64,000 nucleotides of DNA from Phycisphaerae bacterium (GTDB lineage Bacteria; Planctomycetota; Phycisphaerae; UBA1845; UTPLA1): the NCBI GenBank assembly GCA_023150615.1, contig JAKLKO010000003.1, forward strand, positions 205,553 through 269,552, in the 5' to 3' direction. Under the pieces are notes generated by a model that saw nothing but the letters and a program-made list of their open reading frames with translations, was not told where the DNA came from and searched no databases. Below, one piece after another: positions 50,793 to 60,256 of the stretch (position 1 is its first letter; every line of letters begins with the position of its first letter). A program made the translations under genes and the position numbers.

Positions 50793-52340
50793 ATGTCCAG
50801 TGGATTCTCCCTGATCCCCGCCCAGCAGATGCGACTGGAGCAGCGGCTGACGCCCCAGCTCATTCAGTCGATGGAGATTCTGCAGCTTCCGCTCCTGGCC
50901 CTCGAAGCCCGAATACAGGAAGAACTGAGCGCCAATCCGGTCCTCGAAGAATACGAGCCCGAAGCGCCCGAACCCCGACCGGCCAAACCCGACGCTGAAG
51001 ACCAATCCGAGGACGCCAAGGCCGCCCAGAAAGAGGCCGAGGCCTTCGAGCGCCTCGACAAGCTCTCACGCGAGTACGAGCTCGATCCCGGCGACGTGGC
51101 CTACGCCCCGCCGCCGCCGCGTGATACCGGCGAGCGCGATGCCAAGCTCGACGCCATGGCCACGACGCCGTCGCGCGGCGTCTCGTTGCAAGAGCACCTG
51201 ACGCAGCAGTGGACGCTGATCGAGACGCCCGAACCAATCAAGCGGGCCGGCGCGGTCCTGATCAACTGGATGGACACGGACGGCTACCTGCGAACCGAGG
51301 CCGAACGCGTCTCGGCGCTGCGGAACAACAACGGCGCTCCGGCGCTGATCATCAAGCGCACGAACGAAGAGACGCAGTCGCTGATGGAGGAAATCGCCGC
51401 ATCGACGACGCCGCCGATCGCGCCGGACGATCTCGAGGACGCGCTGCTGCTCGTCCAGACGCTCGATCCGCTGGGCGTCGGCGCGCGAGACCTGACCGAA
51501 TGCCTCCTCATTCAGCTCGACGAGCTGCCCGATGCGCCGCCACTGCTCGAAGACCTGGTCCGCAACCACCTGCTCGACATCGCCAAGAACCGACTGCCCG
51601 TCGTCGCCAAGGCCCTCGGCCGGCCAATCGAGGAGATCAAGGAAGCGCTGGCGGTTCTCGGCAAGCTGCACCATCACCCCGGCCTGCTGATCTCGCCGAC
51701 CGAGGTGCCGCGGATCTCGCCGGACATCATCGTGGACTACGCGGAGAACGGCGACGGCTACACGGTGCGACTGGCGCGCGGTAACACGCCGCGCGTCCGC
51801 ATCTCGAGCCAGTACCGCCAGATGCTCGAGGAGCGGCGCGACGACAAGCAGGCGCGCGAGTTCATCCGGAAACACATCGAGTCCGCCACCGCCCTGATCG
51901 ACGCCATCCACTACCGCCGGCAGCGACTGCTCGAGCTGGCCCGCATCGTGGTCGAGCGCCAGCGCGAGTTCCTCGACTACGGACCGCAGCACGTGAAGGT
52001 GCTGCGAATGCGCGACCTGGCCGATGAATTTCACTGCGACCCATCCACCATCAGCCGCACCGTCGATGAGAAGTACATCCAGACGCCGCGCGGCATCTTC
52101 CCCCTCCGTATGTTCTTCACCCTCGGCACCGAGAAGGCAGATGGCGAGGCCGTGAGCTGGGACGCGCTCAAGGCCCGCGTCAAGGAGTTCGTCGACGCCG
52201 AGGACAAGCGCAATCCGCTGCACGACGAACAGATCGTCGAAAAGTTCGCGGAGCAGGGCGTCACCCTGTCGCGCCGCACGATTGCCAAGTATCGCGCCCT
52301 GCTCGGCATCCCCCCCGCCCGCCAGCGGCAGGAGTTCTAG
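50793..52340 (+). CDS. rpoN: RNA polymerase sigma-54 factor
   Basis: 515 residues. Directs polymerase to -24/-12 promoters that need an AAA+ activator. The N-terminal activator region is SLIPAQQMRLEQRLTPQLIQ with the Leu/Gln-rich MEILQLPLLALEARIQEEL. Next come an acidic linker and the core-binding domain (LDPLGVGARDLTECL). An HTH (DEFHCDPSTISRTVDEKYIQ) is followed by the RpoN box SRRTIAKYRALLGIPPARQR near the C-terminus. No sigma-54 activator is in the window. Confidence 0.96.
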   Translation: MSSGFSLIPAQQMRLEQRLTPQLIQSMEILQLPLLALEARIQEELSANPVLEEYEPEAPEPRPAKPDAEDQSEDAKAAQKEAEAFERLDKLSREYELDPGDVAYAPPPPRDTGERDAKLDAMATTPSRGVSLQEHLTQQWTLIETPEPIKRAGAVLINWMDTDGYLRTEAERVSALRNNNGAPALIIKRTNEETQSLMEEIAASTTPPIAPDDLEDALLLVQTLDPLGVGARDLTECLLIQLDELPDAPPLLEDLVRNHLLDIAKNRLPVVAKALGRPIEEIKEALAVLGKLHHHPGLLISPTEVPRISPDIIVDYAENGDGYTVRLARGNTPRVRISSQYRQMLEERRDDKQAREFIRKHIESATALIDAIHYRRQRLLELARIVVERQREFLDYGPQHVKVLRMRDLADEFHCDPSTISRTVDEKYIQTPRGIFPLRMFFTLGTEKADGEAVSWDALKARVKEFVDAEDKRNPLHDEQIVEKFAEQGVTLSRRTIAKYRALLGIPPARQRQEF

Positions 52341-53233
52341 TGTTCCGCGGTCATCGCGCCGCGCTGCGGTTTCCGCTTGCGCTGCTGATCCTGGACGCAT
52401 CGGTCCTCCCGGCCTGCCGCTCCCGACCCGCATCGGTTTCGCTTCCCCCCTCGACCGCGCCAGTCATCATCACCACCCGCGCGCGGGAATTCCCCGTTGC
52501 CGCGGCGGAACTCGGTACGTTTCTTGCCGAAACGGTGAAGCGCGAACCGGACCTTCGGCGGCGCATCGTCTTGATCGCGCGGCAGCACCTCGGCCAGCCC
52601 TACCGGCTCGGCCCGCTGGGCGAAGGCGGCATCGAGCCGTACGACACCGACCCGCTCTACTGTCTCTGGGCCAGCGATTGCGTCACGTTTGTCGAGCAGG
52701 TCTGGGCCATGGCGCTGTCTCACGACTTCGACACGTTTCACGAGACACTTCAGCGCATTCGATACCGCGATGGCCGGATCGGAATGCTCTCGCGGAATCA
52801 CTTTACCGAGGCCGACTGGAATCTGAACAATGCGTGGCTGCTGGCCGACGTGACGCGCGACGTCGGTGGTCCCGCCACGCGCGACTATCGCCTGCGGGTC
52901 GACCGCGCCGCGTTCTTCCGCAAGCATGGGATCGGCGACGACATCCCGGTCCAGACGATTGACGATTCCTATATCCCGCGCGATCACGTTGCGAGGATCG
53001 CGCCGCGACTGCGGCCCGGGGACGTCGTCGAGTTCGTGCGCGGCACGCCGAGTGCCCCGTACGTCGGGCACGTCGGATTGCTCGCCGATGGCCCGCGCGG
53101 CGCAGTGCACCTGATTCACTCCGGCGACCCGCAGGTCCAGGAGCTTCCGCTGCGAGAGTATCTGCATGAGCATCGTAATATCTTGGGAATCAAGGTGTTA
53201 CGACATCGCAGCGACTCTGGCTGGACGTCGTGA
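52340..53233 (+). CDS. DUF1460-type lipoprotein (amidase-like NlpC/P60 fold)
   Basis: 297 residues from a GTG sharing one base with the rpoN stop (TAGTG). A signal (LRFPLALLILDASVLPAC) ends in a lipobox. The DUF1460 pattern: IVLIARQHLGQPYRLGPLG, ASDCVTFVEQVWAMAL (catalytic Cys), and APYVGHVGLLADG with IHSGDPQV (His). Such proteins are cysteine amidases or peptidases acting on peptidoglycan peptides. Tight coupling to rpoN is unusual and may mean coexpression rather than function. Confidence 0.82.
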   Translation: MFRGHRAALRFPLALLILDASVLPACRSRPASVSLPPSTAPVIITTRAREFPVAAAELGTFLAETVKREPDLRRRIVLIARQHLGQPYRLGPLGEGGIEPYDTDPLYCLWASDCVTFVEQVWAMALSHDFDTFHETLQRIRYRDGRIGMLSRNHFTEADWNLNNAWLLADVTRDVGGPATRDYRLRVDRAAFFRKHGIGDDIPVQTIDDSYIPRDHVARIAPRLRPGDVVEFVRGTPSAPYVGHVGLLADGPRGAVHLIHSGDPQVQELPLREYLHEHRNILGIKVLRHRSDSGWTS

Positions 53234-53464
53234 CGCGCCATCGGCGAAGCAGCCAGCCGCCGCCGCGCGTTGAGCGATCGCCCGGAAACCGCCCGAAGCC
53301 CGCAATTCCGCGAGAGTCCGCATCTCAAACTGCGTTATATTGCTGTACTTGAACGGAATCCGCCGGCGAAGACCCCGCCGGTGTCGTACGGCGGTGGTCC
53401 CGCCTCTGTGCGTCACGAATTCGACGCGAGCCATATTCAACCAGACCCGTTTCGGAGGTTTTCC

Positions 53465-56269
53465 ATGCACCGTCTCTCGCGAATCGCCGTTACCGCCTTC
53501 GTCGTCGCCGCGATGATCCAGTTCACCGCTCCAGCCCGCGCCGAGAAGGGCGCCGTACCGCCGCCGAAGAAGATCACCGAAGTCGAGGGAATCACCGAAT
53601 ACCAGCTCGGTAACGGAATGAAGGTAATGCTCTTCCCGGATGCATCGAAGCCGACCGTGACCGTGAACGCGACGTACTTCGTCGGTTCGCGGCACGAAGG
53701 CTATGGCGAGACGGGCATGGCCCATCTGCTCGAGCACATGGTCTTCAAGGGTTGTCCGAAGTTTCCGCAAGTCTGGAAGGCGCTTCAGGACCACGGCGCG
53801 CAGTTCAACGGCACGACCTGGTTTGATCGCACCAATTACTTCGAGACGCTGGCCGCCACGGAGGAGAACCTCGACTTCGCGCTGGAGCTGGAGGCCGATC
53901 GCATGGTCAACAGCTTCATCGCCAAGAAGGACCTCGACTCCGAGTTCTCCGTCGTGCGCAACGAGTTCGAGATGGGTGAGAACAACCCGTTGGGTGTGCT
54001 CTCGGAGCGCATGGCCTCGACGGCGTTCCTCTGGCACAACTACGGCAAGTCGACCATCGGCTCGCGCGAGGACATCGAGCGCGTGCCCATTCACCGCCTC
54101 CAGGCCTTCTACAGGAAGTACTACCAGCCGGACAATGCGATGCTCGTCGTGGCGGGGAAGTTCGACCCGCAGCGCACGTTGGCACGCATCAACGAGTTGT
54201 TCGGCTCGATTCCGAAGCCCGATCGCACGCTCGATCCGACCTACACCGTTGAGCCGACACAGGACGGCGAGCGCGAAGTCATCCTGCACCGCGTTGGCGA
54301 CGTGCAGGCCGTCGGCGCGCTGTATCACATCTGCGCCGGGTCCCATCCGGACATGCCCGCGCTCGAGGTCCTCGAGCACGTGCTGACCGCCGACCAGACC
54401 GGACGGCTCTACAAGGCCCTCGTCGAGCCGCAACTGGCGACGCGCATCCGCGGCAACGCCTTCGCCCTGGCCGAACCCGGCATGTTCGAACTGATGGCCG
54501 AAGTCCGGCTCGACAAGCCGCTCGACCAGGTCCGCGAGACCATGATGGGTGTGCTCGACGGCCTCGGCAGCGGCGACTTTACGCCCGAGGAGGTCGATCG
54601 CGCCCGCAACGCGCTGCTCAAGCAGATCGAGCTGATTCAGCGCGACAGCGGCCGCGTCGGCGTCATGCTCAGCGAGTTTGCCGCCATGGGCGATTGGCGT
54701 CTCATGTTCCTCTACCGCGACCGCGTGGAGAAGATCACGCCCGCCGACGTGAAGCGCGTCGCCGCCGCGTACTTCAAGCCCAGCAACCGCACCGTCGGCA
54801 TCTTCACGCCGACGAAGCAGCCTGACCGCACGATCGTTCCGCCGATCCCCGACGTCGCCTCGATGCTCAAGGACTACCGCGGCCGCGAGGCCTTCGTGCA
54901 GGGCGAGACGATCGAGGCCACGCCGGCGTCCATTGAATCTCGAACGACGCGGCTGGAACTGCCCTTCGGCATGAAGGCGGCGCTGCTGCCCAAGAAGACG
55001 CGCGGCCGACAGGTCAGCGTCGTGCTCAATCTGCACTATGGCAGCGAGGCCGACTTCCAGAACAAAGTGGACGCCGCCGAATTCATCGGCCCGATGCTGA
55101 TGCGCGGCACGGCCAAGCACACGCGCCGCCAGATCCAGGACGCATTTGACAAGCTCAAGGCCCAAGTCTTCGTCGGCGGCGGTGGGGGCGGCGGCGGTCG
55201 GCGGATGCGCGGCATGGCCGGCAGCGCCGGACCCGGCACCATCAGCGTCAACATCGAGACGAATCGCAAGAACCTCAACGACGTGCTGACGCTTGTCGGC
55301 GAGATCCTGAAGGAATCGACCTTCCCCGAGAAGGAGTTCGAGAAGCTGCGCAAGCAGCAGCTCGCCGACGCCGAGCAGGCCCAGTCGGAGCCGATGATCC
55401 TGGCCATGACGGAGCTTCGACGGCGGCTCAACCCAGTTCCGGTCAATGACGTTCGATACACTCCGACGATCGCCGAGAAGATCGAGCGCCTCAAGAAGGT
55501 CAACATCGAGGACGTGAAGAAGCTCTACCAGGAGTTGCTGGGCGCCGGGCATTCCGAGATCGCCATCGTCGGCGACTTCGACGTGTCCGACGTCAAGACG
55601 CAGATCGAAGGGATGTTCAAGGACTGGAAGAGCCCGCGGCCGTTCCAGCGCATCGCCATGCCGTATCACGAGACGAAGCCGGACACGGCGGTGTTCAACA
55701 CGCCCGACAAGGCCAATTCGCTCATCGGCATGGCGATGAGTCTTCCGATCCGCGACGACGATCCGGATTATCCGGCGTTGACGATGGGCAACTTCATCCT
55801 CGGCGGCAACGCCAACTCGCGGCTGTTGAACCGCCTGCGCCAGAAGGAAGGCTATTCGTACGGCTGCGGCTCGATGGTGCAGGCCAGCTCGCACGAGCGA
55901 ACCGCTGCGTTCATGGCCTACGGCATCTGCGCGCCGCAGAACGCCGAAAAGGCGATCAACGCCGCGCGCGAGGAGATCGAGCGGCTCATCAAGGAGGGCG
56001 TCTCGGAGAAGGAACTCGCCGACGCGAAGAAGGCCTACTTCGAGCAGGTCAAGATCCAGCTGGCCGACGATGACGGCGTGGCGAACATGCTCGCGCGCCA
56101 GACCTACGTCGGGCGGACGATGAAATTCACGGAAGACCAGCTCAAGGCGATTGAACAGCTCACGACGGACGACGTGAACCGCGTCATCCGCAAGTACCTC
56201 AGCGCCGAAAAGCTCTTCGTGATCCGCGCCGGTGACTTTACGAAGCCGGCGGAGAAGGAGCAGTCCTGA
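53465..56269 (+). CDS. exported M16 family zinc protease, two-domain
   Basis: 934 residues from an ATG with GGAGG six bases upstream. Sec signal (IAVTAFVVAAMIQFTAPARA). The first M16 half has the inverted zinc motif HLLEHMVFKG near residue 88 and a downstream Glu (TEENLDFALELEADRMVNSF). The second half lacks HxxEH but keeps NANSRLLNRLRQKEGYSYG, the Arg/Tyr pair for substrate. This pair in one chain is the PqqL/pitrilysin-like plan. A run of eight Gly (GGGGGGGGRRMRGMAG) links parts of the second half. Degrades short peptides in the periplasm, by family. Confidence 0.92.
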   Translation: MHRLSRIAVTAFVVAAMIQFTAPARAEKGAVPPPKKITEVEGITEYQLGNGMKVMLFPDASKPTVTVNATYFVGSRHEGYGETGMAHLLEHMVFKGCPKFPQVWKALQDHGAQFNGTTWFDRTNYFETLAATEENLDFALELEADRMVNSFIAKKDLDSEFSVVRNEFEMGENNPLGVLSERMASTAFLWHNYGKSTIGSREDIERVPIHRLQAFYRKYYQPDNAMLVVAGKFDPQRTLARINELFGSIPKPDRTLDPTYTVEPTQDGEREVILHRVGDVQAVGALYHICAGSHPDMPALEVLEHVLTADQTGRLYKALVEPQLATRIRGNAFALAEPGMFELMAEVRLDKPLDQVRETMMGVLDGLGSGDFTPEEVDRARNALLKQIELIQRDSGRVGVMLSEFAAMGDWRLMFLYRDRVEKITPADVKRVAAAYFKPSNRTVGIFTPTKQPDRTIVPPIPDVASMLKDYRGREAFVQGETIEATPASIESRTTRLELPFGMKAALLPKKTRGRQVSVVLNLHYGSEADFQNKVDAAEFIGPMLMRGTAKHTRRQIQDAFDKLKAQVFVGGGGGGGGRRMRGMAGSAGPGTISVNIETNRKNLNDVLTLVGEILKESTFPEKEFEKLRKQQLADAEQAQSEPMILAMTELRRRLNPVPVNDVRYTPTIAEKIERLKKVNIEDVKKLYQELLGAGHSEIAIVGDFDVSDVKTQIEGMFKDWKSPRPFQRIAMPYHETKPDTAVFNTPDKANSLIGMAMSLPIRDDDPDYPALTMGNFILGGNANSRLLNRLRQKEGYSYGCGSMVQASSHERTAAFMAYGICAPQNAEKAINAAREEIERLIKEGVSEKELADAKKAYFEQVKIQLADDDGVANMLARQTYVGRTMKFTEDQLKAIEQLTTDDVNRVIRKYLSAEKLFVIRAGDFTKPAEKEQS

Positions 56270-56309
56270 CCGACCGGCTCTGCCTGATCACGGCGGATGG
56301 AAATCCCTG

Positions 56310-56343
56310 ACGGCCTCGCGTCGCAATCGCGGCGTGAGGCCGT
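56310..56343. terminator. hairpin between the M16 gene and the small membrane peptide gene
   Basis: ACGGCCTC pairs perfectly with GAGGCCGT, and inner bases extend the stem with wobble pairs. Strong on both strands, with no T-run. It sits in the convergent gap. Confidence 0.6.
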
Positions 56344-56353
56344 TCCGTCATTA

Positions 56354-56506
56354 TCACGTGATCGCGTCGGCCAGGCACGCCACGATCTGATCGACCAGCG
56401 TCGGCAGCAATCCGAACAGTGCCACGAGCACGCCCGTCACCAACGTAAATGCGAAGTTGATGAACAGCACCATCACGTCCTGAATCGTGGGGTTCATCGT
56501 GTCCAT
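56354..56506 (-). CDS. 50-residue single-pass membrane peptide
   Basis: Starts MDTMNPTIQDVMV with GGAGG about six bases upstream, a very good ribosome site. One or two hydrophobic segments run almost the whole length (VLFINFAFTLVTGVLVALFG and LPTLVDQIVACLADAI). No recognised family. It is convergent with the M16 gene and divergent from mqnA. The small size, strong ribosome site and membrane character suggest a genuine small protein. Toxin-like or stress peptides are alternatives, with no partner seen. Confidence 0.7.
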   Translation of the reverse strand: MDTMNPTIQDVMVLFINFAFTLVTGVLVALFGLLPTLVDQIVACLADAIT

Positions 56507-56628
56507 GCGGTGCCTCCTCGAGCGGCTGCGGGCCGACAGAGTATACCCTCGACCGATCGGCGCCGTTTCATTCGTTTTGAAAGTCCCGCACGCCGCAGCC
56601 GCGGCATGGCGGTCCGCCGCGCCGCCCC

Positions 56629-56634
56629 TATAAT
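56629..56634 (+). promoter_or_regulatory. candidate leaderless -10 of mqnA
   Basis: A perfect TATAAT ends seven bases before the mqnA ATG. No good -35 lies at 16-18 nt. There is no Shine-Dalgarno. Confidence 0.4.
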
Positions 56635-56641
56635 CGCCCTC

Positions 56642-57436
56642 ATGCCCGCTCGCTCGCACGGGACGATTCAGCCCCCGCGTCGCCGGACGTCCACCCTCGG
56701 CGTGGTGTCATTTCTCAACGCGCGGCCGCTCGTGGCCGGACTCGACGAACGCGACGATCTGACGCTCTTGCACGCGGTGCCATCGGCGCTGCCCGACCTG
56801 CTGCACCGCGGCGAGGTCGACGTCGCACTGATCCCGGTGGTCGATCTCTGGCGCAGCGGGGATCGCTTGTCGATCGTCTCCGACGCCTGCATCGCCACCG
56901 ATGCCGAGACTCTGACCGTCCGCGTTTTCTCTCGCGTTCCGCCCGACCGTATCGAGCGGCTCCATGTCGACACGGACTCGCACACCTCCGTCCTGCTCGC
57001 GCAGGTGCTCTGGCGCGAGATGTATGGCCGCACGCTCGATTGCCGGCGCGTGACGTCGGCTCCCCCGACGGATGACGTCGATGCGGTCCTGCTCATCGGC
57101 GACAAGGTGGTGACGCAACCCCCGCGCGGCTGCGGATTCGAGGTTGACCTTACCGGCGCGTGGCGACACCTCACCGGCCTGCCGTTCGTCTTCGCCGTCT
57201 GGGCCGGTCGCGCCGATCGGGACCACGCCGCGCTCGCCGCGGAGCTGTCGGCCGCCCGCGACCGCGGCGTCGCACGCGCCGCACAACTCGCCGAGCGCTT
57301 CGGCCCGGAGCACGGCTGGCCGGTCTCGCTCGCGCGGCGCTATCTGTGCGAGACACTGAGCTACCGCCTCACGCCGTCTCACCTGGCCGGGATGGAACGG
57401 TTCCGCCAGTTCGTTCGCTCGCGCGAGCTGCTCTAG
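56642..57436 (+). CDS. mqnA: chorismate dehydratase MqnA
   Basis: 264 residues from ATG at MPARSHGTIQP. First step of the futalosine pathway, converting chorismate to 3-enolpyruvyl-benzoate. Visible: VVSFLNARPLVAGL, AVPSALPDLLHRGEVDVALIPV, DTDSHTSVLLAQVLWREMYG, AVLLIGDKV, DLTGAWRHLTGLPFVFAVWA. The SF-NARP and D-G-W-TG-PFVFA patterns are typical of MqnA. It implies menaquinone via futalosine rather than MenF/D/H. Convergent with the M2 peptidase gene. Confidence 0.92.
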   Translation: MPARSHGTIQPPRRRTSTLGVVSFLNARPLVAGLDERDDLTLLHAVPSALPDLLHRGEVDVALIPVVDLWRSGDRLSIVSDACIATDAETLTVRVFSRVPPDRIERLHVDTDSHTSVLLAQVLWREMYGRTLDCRRVTSAPPTDDVDAVLLIGDKVVTQPPRGCGFEVDLTGAWRHLTGLPFVFAVWAGRADRDHAALAAELSAARDRGVARAAQLAERFGPEHGWPVSLARRYLCETLSYRLTPSHLAGMERFRQFVRSRELL

Positions 57437-57446
57437 GATCGGCGGC

Positions 57447-59303
57447 TCACGCGAATCCGGCGTCCCGCCCGGCGTTTTCCTTCTTCAGGTAATCCATCAG
57501 GGGCGCGTAATAATCCATCATGGCCCGCGCGCTGAGGTCCTCGCCCGTGAAATCGCGAAGTACCTCGCGCCAGTCGCGCGTCGCGCCGAGGCTGAGCATG
57601 GCGTGCAGGTACTCGCCGACGTCCTTGCGGTTGTAGTAGTTGCAGGCGTGCGGGTCCTGCCGCAGGAGCTTCCGAGCGATGTAGTCATGTACCTGGTAGA
57701 CGATCAGCGAGGAAATCGCGTAGTCGTAGTAGCTCGCCGGATCATCGTTGATGTGCGTCTTCGTCGCCGCATCGCAGAACTCGTCACCGCGTGCTGAGGG
57801 CGGGTCGATCCCCTGGTGCGTCGCCACCAGCTCCCACCAGCGCGCGTTGAAGCGATCCGCCGACAGGTCTTTCTCGTACAGATCGTGCTCGAAGCCCGTC
57901 ATCGTCCCCCACGAAAACGCCTGGAACACGATGTTGCTGCCCTCCATCGCCTGCGAGAGCAGCCACTGCATCGAGTCCGCCGACGCATCACCGCGCAGCA
58001 AACCGATCTCCGACAGGTACGGCCGCTGTGTCGATGCCAGCGAGATCAACTCGCCGATCCCCTCGTGGAACGCGCGGTTCGCGCCCTCGCGGAGCAGCAA
58101 CGGTACGCGCGAGGTGGAGTACGCGAGGAAGTAGTAGATGTGCCCTAACTCGTGATGCGCCGTCGTGAACCACTGCGCGTTGGGCTTAACGCTCATCAGC
58201 GAGCGGACGTCGCGATCCAGGTCAATGTGCCACGCCGAGGCATGACGGTTCTTCTTCCGCGGCGCATCCGGCGACAGCTCCCACAGGTCCGACTTCTTCC
58301 AGAAACTCCCCGGCAGCTTCGGGAACCCCATCGACACGTAGAACCGCTCCGCCTGCTGCACGATCCACTCCGCAGTCCGGCCCTCGAAGAGCGGATCGAG
58401 ATTCGCCGCCGCCACCATTCCGGGCCATTCCTGCCCCCAGCGGTTCGGCAGCCAGTGCGCCGGGATTCGTCGCGGCACCGGCTGGCCGTACTTCTTCGCC
58501 AGCGAGTGCTTCGCCCAGCAATGCAACTGCTCGTAGAGCGGCCGCGTCTGCGCCAGCACGGTGCGGCCCAGGTCCATCACTTCCGCCACGCTCATCCCGT
58601 AGTCTGCGACCTCCAGCCCGAAGAACGAGCTGAACTTCAGTTCCCGCGCGACGGCGTTGCGCAACCGCTGAAGCTCGATCAACCCGCCCCGCAGTGGCTT
58701 TCCGATCTCCTTCGACGACGTCCACGCCGCCAGACGTTCCTCGACCTGGCTCGATCTCTGAAGGATCTCGTCCAGATCGTTCGCCGTGACCTTTTTCGCC
58801 GACTGACCCGGCAGCGACAGCGTGAACTCGAAGCCGTCCTGTGCTTCGGACTGCTTCGCCTCCACCTCGGCCCGCTTGTTGACGAGATCGGGAATCGTCC
58901 CGGGCGCGTGCGCCGCGGCCAGCCAGGCCTTGTCAAGCTGCCGCCGCACGATCGGCTCGTACGCCCACGGCCGCTCGCGCAACGACGCGATCGTCTCCAT
59001 CCGCGCGGACTCTCCCACGAACGCGTCGAGCGCCTGCCGCGCCCGCACGGCCGCTTCCGTGTGCTCGGGCTTCACGTCGGTCGCTGCCGCCCACTGCGCC
59101 TCGCTCGAGGCGGTGTACAGGTGCCGAAACGTGTTGTTGTATTCCGACAGGAACCGCTTCGCTTCGGACTCGTCCTTCGCCGCCGGTCCGCGGAGCCGCC
59201 TCTGGCTGCATCCGACCAGGTTCGACGCGATCGCGCCCGCCCCCACGGCCGCCGCCGACTTGAGCATCCCCCGCCGGGATAGCTCACGATTCGAATCGCT
59301 CAT
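57447..59303 (-). CDS. ACE-like M2 family peptidyl-dipeptidase, Tat lipoprotein
   Basis: 618 residues. N-terminal twin-arginine signal with lipobox: LSRRGMLKSAAAVGAGAI then NLVGC. The zinc site is TTAHHELGHIYYF (HExxH = H384-H388). Third-ligand region REGANRAFHEGIGELISL. Both match the angiotensin-converting-enzyme (M2) pattern (HEMGH and REGANPGFHEA). Length fits one ACE domain. It would remove dipeptides from peptide C-termini outside the cell or in the periplasm. Bacterial M2 homologues exist but are less common than M3. Confidence 0.9.
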   Translation of the reverse strand: MSDSNRELSRRGMLKSAAAVGAGAIASNLVGCSQRRLRGPAAKDESEAKRFLSEYNNTFRHLYTASSEAQWAAATDVKPEHTEAAVRARQALDAFVGESARMETIASLRERPWAYEPIVRRQLDKAWLAAAHAPGTIPDLVNKRAEVEAKQSEAQDGFEFTLSLPGQSAKKVTANDLDEILQRSSQVEERLAAWTSSKEIGKPLRGGLIELQRLRNAVARELKFSSFFGLEVADYGMSVAEVMDLGRTVLAQTRPLYEQLHCWAKHSLAKKYGQPVPRRIPAHWLPNRWGQEWPGMVAAANLDPLFEGRTAEWIVQQAERFYVSMGFPKLPGSFWKKSDLWELSPDAPRKKNRHASAWHIDLDRDVRSLMSVKPNAQWFTTAHHELGHIYYFLAYSTSRVPLLLREGANRAFHEGIGELISLASTQRPYLSEIGLLRGDASADSMQWLLSQAMEGSNIVFQAFSWGTMTGFEHDLYEKDLSADRFNARWWELVATHQGIDPPSARGDEFCDAATKTHINDDPASYYDYAISSLIVYQVHDYIARKLLRQDPHACNYYNRKDVGEYLHAMLSLGATRDWREVLRDFTGEDLSARAMMDYYAPLMDYLKKENAGRDAGFA

Positions 59304-59409
59304 CCGTCACCTCGCAGAGAACACTCGTTCGACCCGCCCGGCGAATTCTCATCCCGCACGCGACCGGTCGCAACCGGCCCGCGACTGCGGTATTCTGTCG
59401 GCCCGGGCG

Positions 59410-60171
59410 ATGATCACCTTCTCGCTTCAATCCGGTTCCAACGGCAACTGCATCTACGTCGAGGCCGGCGACGCCCGACTGCTCTTCGACTGCGGCATCA
59501 GCGGCACGCTCGCCGCCGAGCGCATGGCCGCCCACGGCCGGAACATCGCGGACGTCACCGCGATCATCGTCTCGCACGAGCACGACGACCACGTTCGCGG
59601 CGCCGGGGTGTTGCACCGCCGTTACCGGATTCCACTCTACATCACGCAGGCGACACAGCGCCGCGCGCAGCCGCTGCTCGGCGCGCTCACGCGGGTGCAT
59701 CACTTCCTGCCCGGCGCGCGGATCGAATTCGGCGACGTCCGCGTCTTTACCATCCCCACGCCGCACGACGCCGTCGAGCCCGTCGGCTTCGTCGTCGAGC
59801 ACGAGCGGCGACGACTCGGCATCCTGACCGACCTCGGCCATCCCTTCCGCGACCTCAAGCGCCTGCTTGAATCGCTCGACGCCGCGTATCTCGAAAGCAA
59901 CTACGACCCCGAGATGCTTGACACCGGACCCTATCCGCCCGAGTTGAAGGCCCGCATCCGCGGCCGGCACGGCCACCTGTCGAACGGGGAATCGGCGACG
60001 CTCTCGTCCGCCGCCGTGCGACATCGCCTGAAGTGGATCGCCGCTGCGCACCTGAGCGAGACGAACAACGAGCCCGAGCTGGCCCTCGATGCGCACCACG
60101 GCGCGATCGGCAAGGGCTTTCCGGTGCACGTCGCGTCGCGCTACGCCGTCGGCGACGTCCTGTCGGTCTGA
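59410..60171 (+). CDS. YycJ/WalJ-like MBL-fold exonuclease-type hydrolase
   Basis: 253 residues from ATG at MITFSLQSGSNGNC. Metallo-beta-lactamase fold: SLQSGSNGNCIYVEAG, LFDCGIS, IIVSHEHDDHVRGAGVL (metal ligands), ILTDLGHP, ESNYDPEML and RIRGRHGHLSNGESATL. This is the COG1235/YycJ type, in which some members are 5'-3' DNA exonucleases. A TATTCT box lies 13 nt upstream. It is divergent from the M2 peptidase gene and convergent with the tRNA. Confidence 0.88.
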   Translation: MITFSLQSGSNGNCIYVEAGDARLLFDCGISGTLAAERMAAHGRNIADVTAIIVSHEHDDHVRGAGVLHRRYRIPLYITQATQRRAQPLLGALTRVHHFLPGARIEFGDVRVFTIPTPHDAVEPVGFVVEHERRRLGILTDLGHPFRDLKRLLESLDAAYLESNYDPEMLDTGPYPPELKARIRGRHGHLSNGESATLSSAAVRHRLKWIAAAHLSETNNEPELALDAHHGAIGKGFPVHVASRYAVGDVLSV

Positions 60172-60182
60172 TTCGGGAAACC

Positions 60183-60256
60183 CGTCCCCGGCAGGGCTCG
60201 AACCTGCAACCTTCGGCTTCGGAGGCCGACACTCTATCCAATTGAGCTACGGGGAC
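60183..60256 (-). tRNA. tRNA-Arg(CCG)
   Basis: The minus strand folds as a cloverleaf: acceptor GTCCCCG/CGGGGAC with discriminator G, D arm GCTCAATTGGATAGAGT, and anticodon arm TCGGC-CTCCGAA-GCCGA with anticodon CCG. The T arm is GCAGG-TTCGAGC-CCTGC. No encoded CCA. The 5' end overlaps the end of the upstream zinc-ribbon gene by 10 nt. Confidence 0.95.

Noticed and set aside
53198..55894. 898-codon open frame antisense to the M16 protease
   Set aside because: Same effect; Arg/His/Leu-rich product without a domain, opposite an unmistakable protease.
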